Positions 4,565-5,897 of a DNA stretch of 5,897 nucleotides are shown here, piece after piece. Under the pieces are notes generated by a model. That model searched no databases, was not told the DNA's origin, and saw only the letters and a list, made by a program, of their open reading frames with translations. The translations under genes and the position numbers were made by a program. Source of the DNA: Propionicimonas sp. (lineage in GTDB: Bacteria; Actinomycetota; Actinomycetes; Propionibacteriales; Propionibacteriaceae); contig JAVHXR010000191.1 of the NCBI GenBank assembly GCA_031119515.1, forward strand, positions 1 through 5,897, in the 5' to 3' direction. The first letter of the stretch is position 1. Every line of letters starts with the position of its first letter.

Positions 4565-5897
4565 GTGAAGCGTCTGGTGCTCCCGCTTCTCGCCGCCGCC
4601 GTCCTGGCGTGCGGCAGCACCCCAGTGTGGGCTGAGACGCCGTGGGATCCTGCCGACGAGCCGACCCTGGCCGCGGACGCCCAGCCGGGCTACCAGGCCC
4701 AGCGCACCTGCTCGCCGGCGCCGAAGCCCGGCGCGGTGGCACTGCTCGACCTGCTGATCGCCACCTGGGGCGGCTCGTCCTGGGGCATCTCGCGGGGGTG
4801 CGAGGTCGGCGGCACCTCCGAGCACAAGGAGGGACGCGCGCTCGACTGGCACATGGACGTCGCCGATCCTGCCGACCGGATGCGGGTGGCGGACGCCCTG
4901 GAGTGGCTGACCGCCGACGGCGGCGAGGTCGCCGAGCGCCTCGGCGTGATGTACATCATCTGGGACCAGAAGGTGTGGGCCTCCTACCGCAGTTCCGCGG
5001 GCTGGCGTCCGATGGCCGACCGCGGCTCGTACACCACCAACCACTTCGACCACGTCCACATCTCGCTGACCTGGGACGGTGCGATGCGGCAGACCTCGTG
5101 GTGGACGGGGGTGCCGGTGACGAAGCCGCTCTCCGGTCCCTGCGGCGTCGGCGGCGCGCCCGACTGCCGGCCGCCGTCCGCCCAGGCCCTGAAGGCGATG
5201 CAGCTGATCCGTCCCGACGACGTGGTCCGGCCGGACTCGCTCCCGGCGCCGGGCCCCGCCCCCCGGATCGGCGGCAGCCCTCAGGTGGGACACCTGCTCG
5301 AGGTGGTGCCCGGCACCTGGGTGCCCGGGAACTCCGAGCTCGTCTTCCAGTGGATCCTGGACGGCATCCCGGTCCCCGGGGCCAACGCGGCCACCTATCT
5401 CGCGACGGCACCCGACCTCGGGGCAGTCCTGCGGGTGCGGGTGATCGCGTTCGCCCCGGACGGGTCCGTGGTGATCCGGCTCTCCGACGAGATCCCTCCG
5501 GTGGCCCCCGCCCGGTTCCGCGGGGTCACCACTCCGGCCCTGCGCGGCGAGCCGACCGTCGGTCGCCTGCTCAGCGTCGACCCCGGTATCTGGCGTCCGT
5601 TCCCGGCGACGATGGCGTTCCGGTGGTATGCCGACGGTCGCCCGATCCCGGACGCCACCGGCTACTCCCACCGGCTCACCGCGACCGACCTCGGCAGCCG
5701 GATCAGCGTCGCCGTGACCGGCACCGCGACCGGGTTCGTCACCGCGACCGCAGCCTCCGGGCCGACCGCGCCGGTGGGGGCGGCCGGGCTGGACGCCACG
5801 ACCCCCCGGGTCAGCGGTGAGCACGTCACCGGAAGGACGCTGACCGCCGCCCCGGGCAGGTGGAACCCGGCGTCGGTGAAGCTGGCCTACCAGTGGC
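4565..5897 (+). CDS. Exported M15-like/ARB_07466-like domain protein with Ig-like repeats (partial, first 444 residues)
   Basis: The frame opens at a GTG with GGGAGG four bases upstream and is still open at the right edge. The N terminus is a signal peptide: Lys2-Arg3, a hydrophobic core (4-15), then either a signal peptidase I site after VWA (23) or a weak lipobox VLAC (Cys16). Residues about 48-182 match an actinomycete secreted domain related to M15 D-Ala-D-Ala peptidases. They include SEHKEGRALDW (85-95) and NHFDHVHISL (159-168), so His87, Asp94 and His165 are the likely zinc ligands. RLGVMYIIWDQKVW (125-138) is typical of the ARB_07466-like group. Cys50/Cys79 and Cys193/Cys201 may form disulfides. 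A Pro-rich linker (about 217-233) leads to Ig-like repeats. A role at the cell wall or outside the cell is inferred. Catalytic activity is unproven. It is divergent from rpsF with no functional link evident. Confidence 0.88.
   Translation, partial: MKRLVLPLLAAAVLACGSTPVWAETPWDPADEPTLAADAQPGYQAQRTCSPAPKPGAVALLDLLIATWGGSSWGISRGCEVGGTSEHKEGRALDWHMDVADPADRMRVADALEWLTADGGEVAERLGVMYIIWDQKVWASYRSSAGWRPMADRGSYTTNHFDHVHISLTWDGAMRQTSWWTGVPVTKPLSGPCGVGGAPDCRPPSAQALKAMQLIRPDDVVRPDSLPAPGPAPRIGGSPQVGHLLEVVPGTWVPGNSELVFQWILDGIPVPGANAATYLATAPDLGAVLRVRVIAFAPDGSVVIRLSDEIPPVAPARFRGVTTPALRGEPTVGRLLSVDPGIWRPFPATMAFRWYADGRPIPDATGYSHRLTATDLGSRISVAVTGTATGFVTATAASGPTAPVGAAGLDATTPRVSGEHVTGRTLTAAPGRWNPASVKLAYQW
5264..5897 (+). 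repeat. Tandem Ig-like protein repeats (three seen, last cut by the window edge)
   Basis: Three diverged copies lie at residues 234-300, 322-390 and 412-444 of the exported protein. Each has a G-x-x-x-x-G-x-L-x-x-x-P-G-x-W-x-P opening: GHLLEVVPGTWVP, GRLLSVDPGIWRP and GRTLTAAPGRWNP. A QW or RW follows, then I-P-x-A, and a D-L-G-x-x-[IL]-x-V-x-V strand. The Pro-Gly pairs fall at 249, 340 and 430, a spacing of 90-91 residues. This is a known style of beta-sandwich stalk repeat in actinomycete surface proteins. Copies have drifted well apart at the DNA level. Confidence 0.82.

Noticed and set aside
4475..5824. A 449-residue open frame on the minus strand opposite the secreted protein gene
   Set aside because: It is an antisense shadow typical of high-GC coding DNA. 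Its translation is Gly/Arg/Pro/His-rich without any domain, whereas the plus frame has a signal peptide, an M15-like motif set and periodic repeats.
1..5897. Search for mobile elements, CRISPR arrays, tRNA/rRNA genes or defence genes
   Set aside because: No transposase or integrase motifs, evenly spaced direct repeats, attachment-like duplications or RNA gene signatures were seen. All space is accounted for by the listed genes and short spacers.

Overview
The window comes from a high-GC genome that is very probably an actinomycete. The support is strongly GC-biased third codon positions, GTG starts, a Gly-rich SSB tail ending EEPPF, and the gene order rpsF-ssb-rpsR-rplI. The ribosomal proteins and SSB read to me as close to Propionibacteriaceae/Propionibacteriales. 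That placement is an impression from the protein sequences and was not tested by a search.

Left part (1-2538): a lactate-utilisation locus. On the minus strand lutA (CCG-domain subunit) is followed, with a 4-base stop/start overlap, by lutB, which runs off the left edge. lutC would be expected beyond it. Divergent on the plus strand is a GntR/FCD-family regulator of the LldR/LutR kind. Between them lies a clear lut promoter (TTGACT-N17-TACCTT, minus strand). A perfect palindrome TGGTCAGACCA sits at the predicted transcription start and fits the FadR-subfamily operator pattern TNGTNNNACNA. The simplest model is that the regulator represses lutAB until lactate (or a related acid) releases it.

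Middle part (2539-4500): gntR ends convergently against the ribosomal-protein/SSB cluster, with GC-rich hairpins in the 173-base gap. The cluster on the minus strand is rpsF (bS6), ssb, rpsR (bS18), rplI (bL9). The rpsF leader can fold so that CCTCCT covers the AGGAGG element around a strong inner hairpin, with CCG beside it. This resembles the S6:S18 autoregulatory motif. Both wide spacers inside the cluster (rpsF-ssb and ssb-rpsR) contain a small hairpin capped by a stable tetraloop (GCAA and UUCG). The bS18 lacks all cysteines, i.e. it is the zinc-independent form, although it occupies the primary operon position.

Right part (4501-5897): divergent from rpsF, a plus-strand gene begins at a GTG and runs off the right edge. 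It encodes an exported protein with an M15-like/ARB_07466-like zinc-peptidase-type domain followed by at least three roughly 90-residue Ig-like repeats. It is the least characterised gene here.

No RNA genes, insertion sequences, CRISPR arrays or prophage elements were seen. Most of the window is ordinary core metabolism and housekeeping. The most interesting points are the regulatory DNA/RNA elements and the secreted repeat protein.
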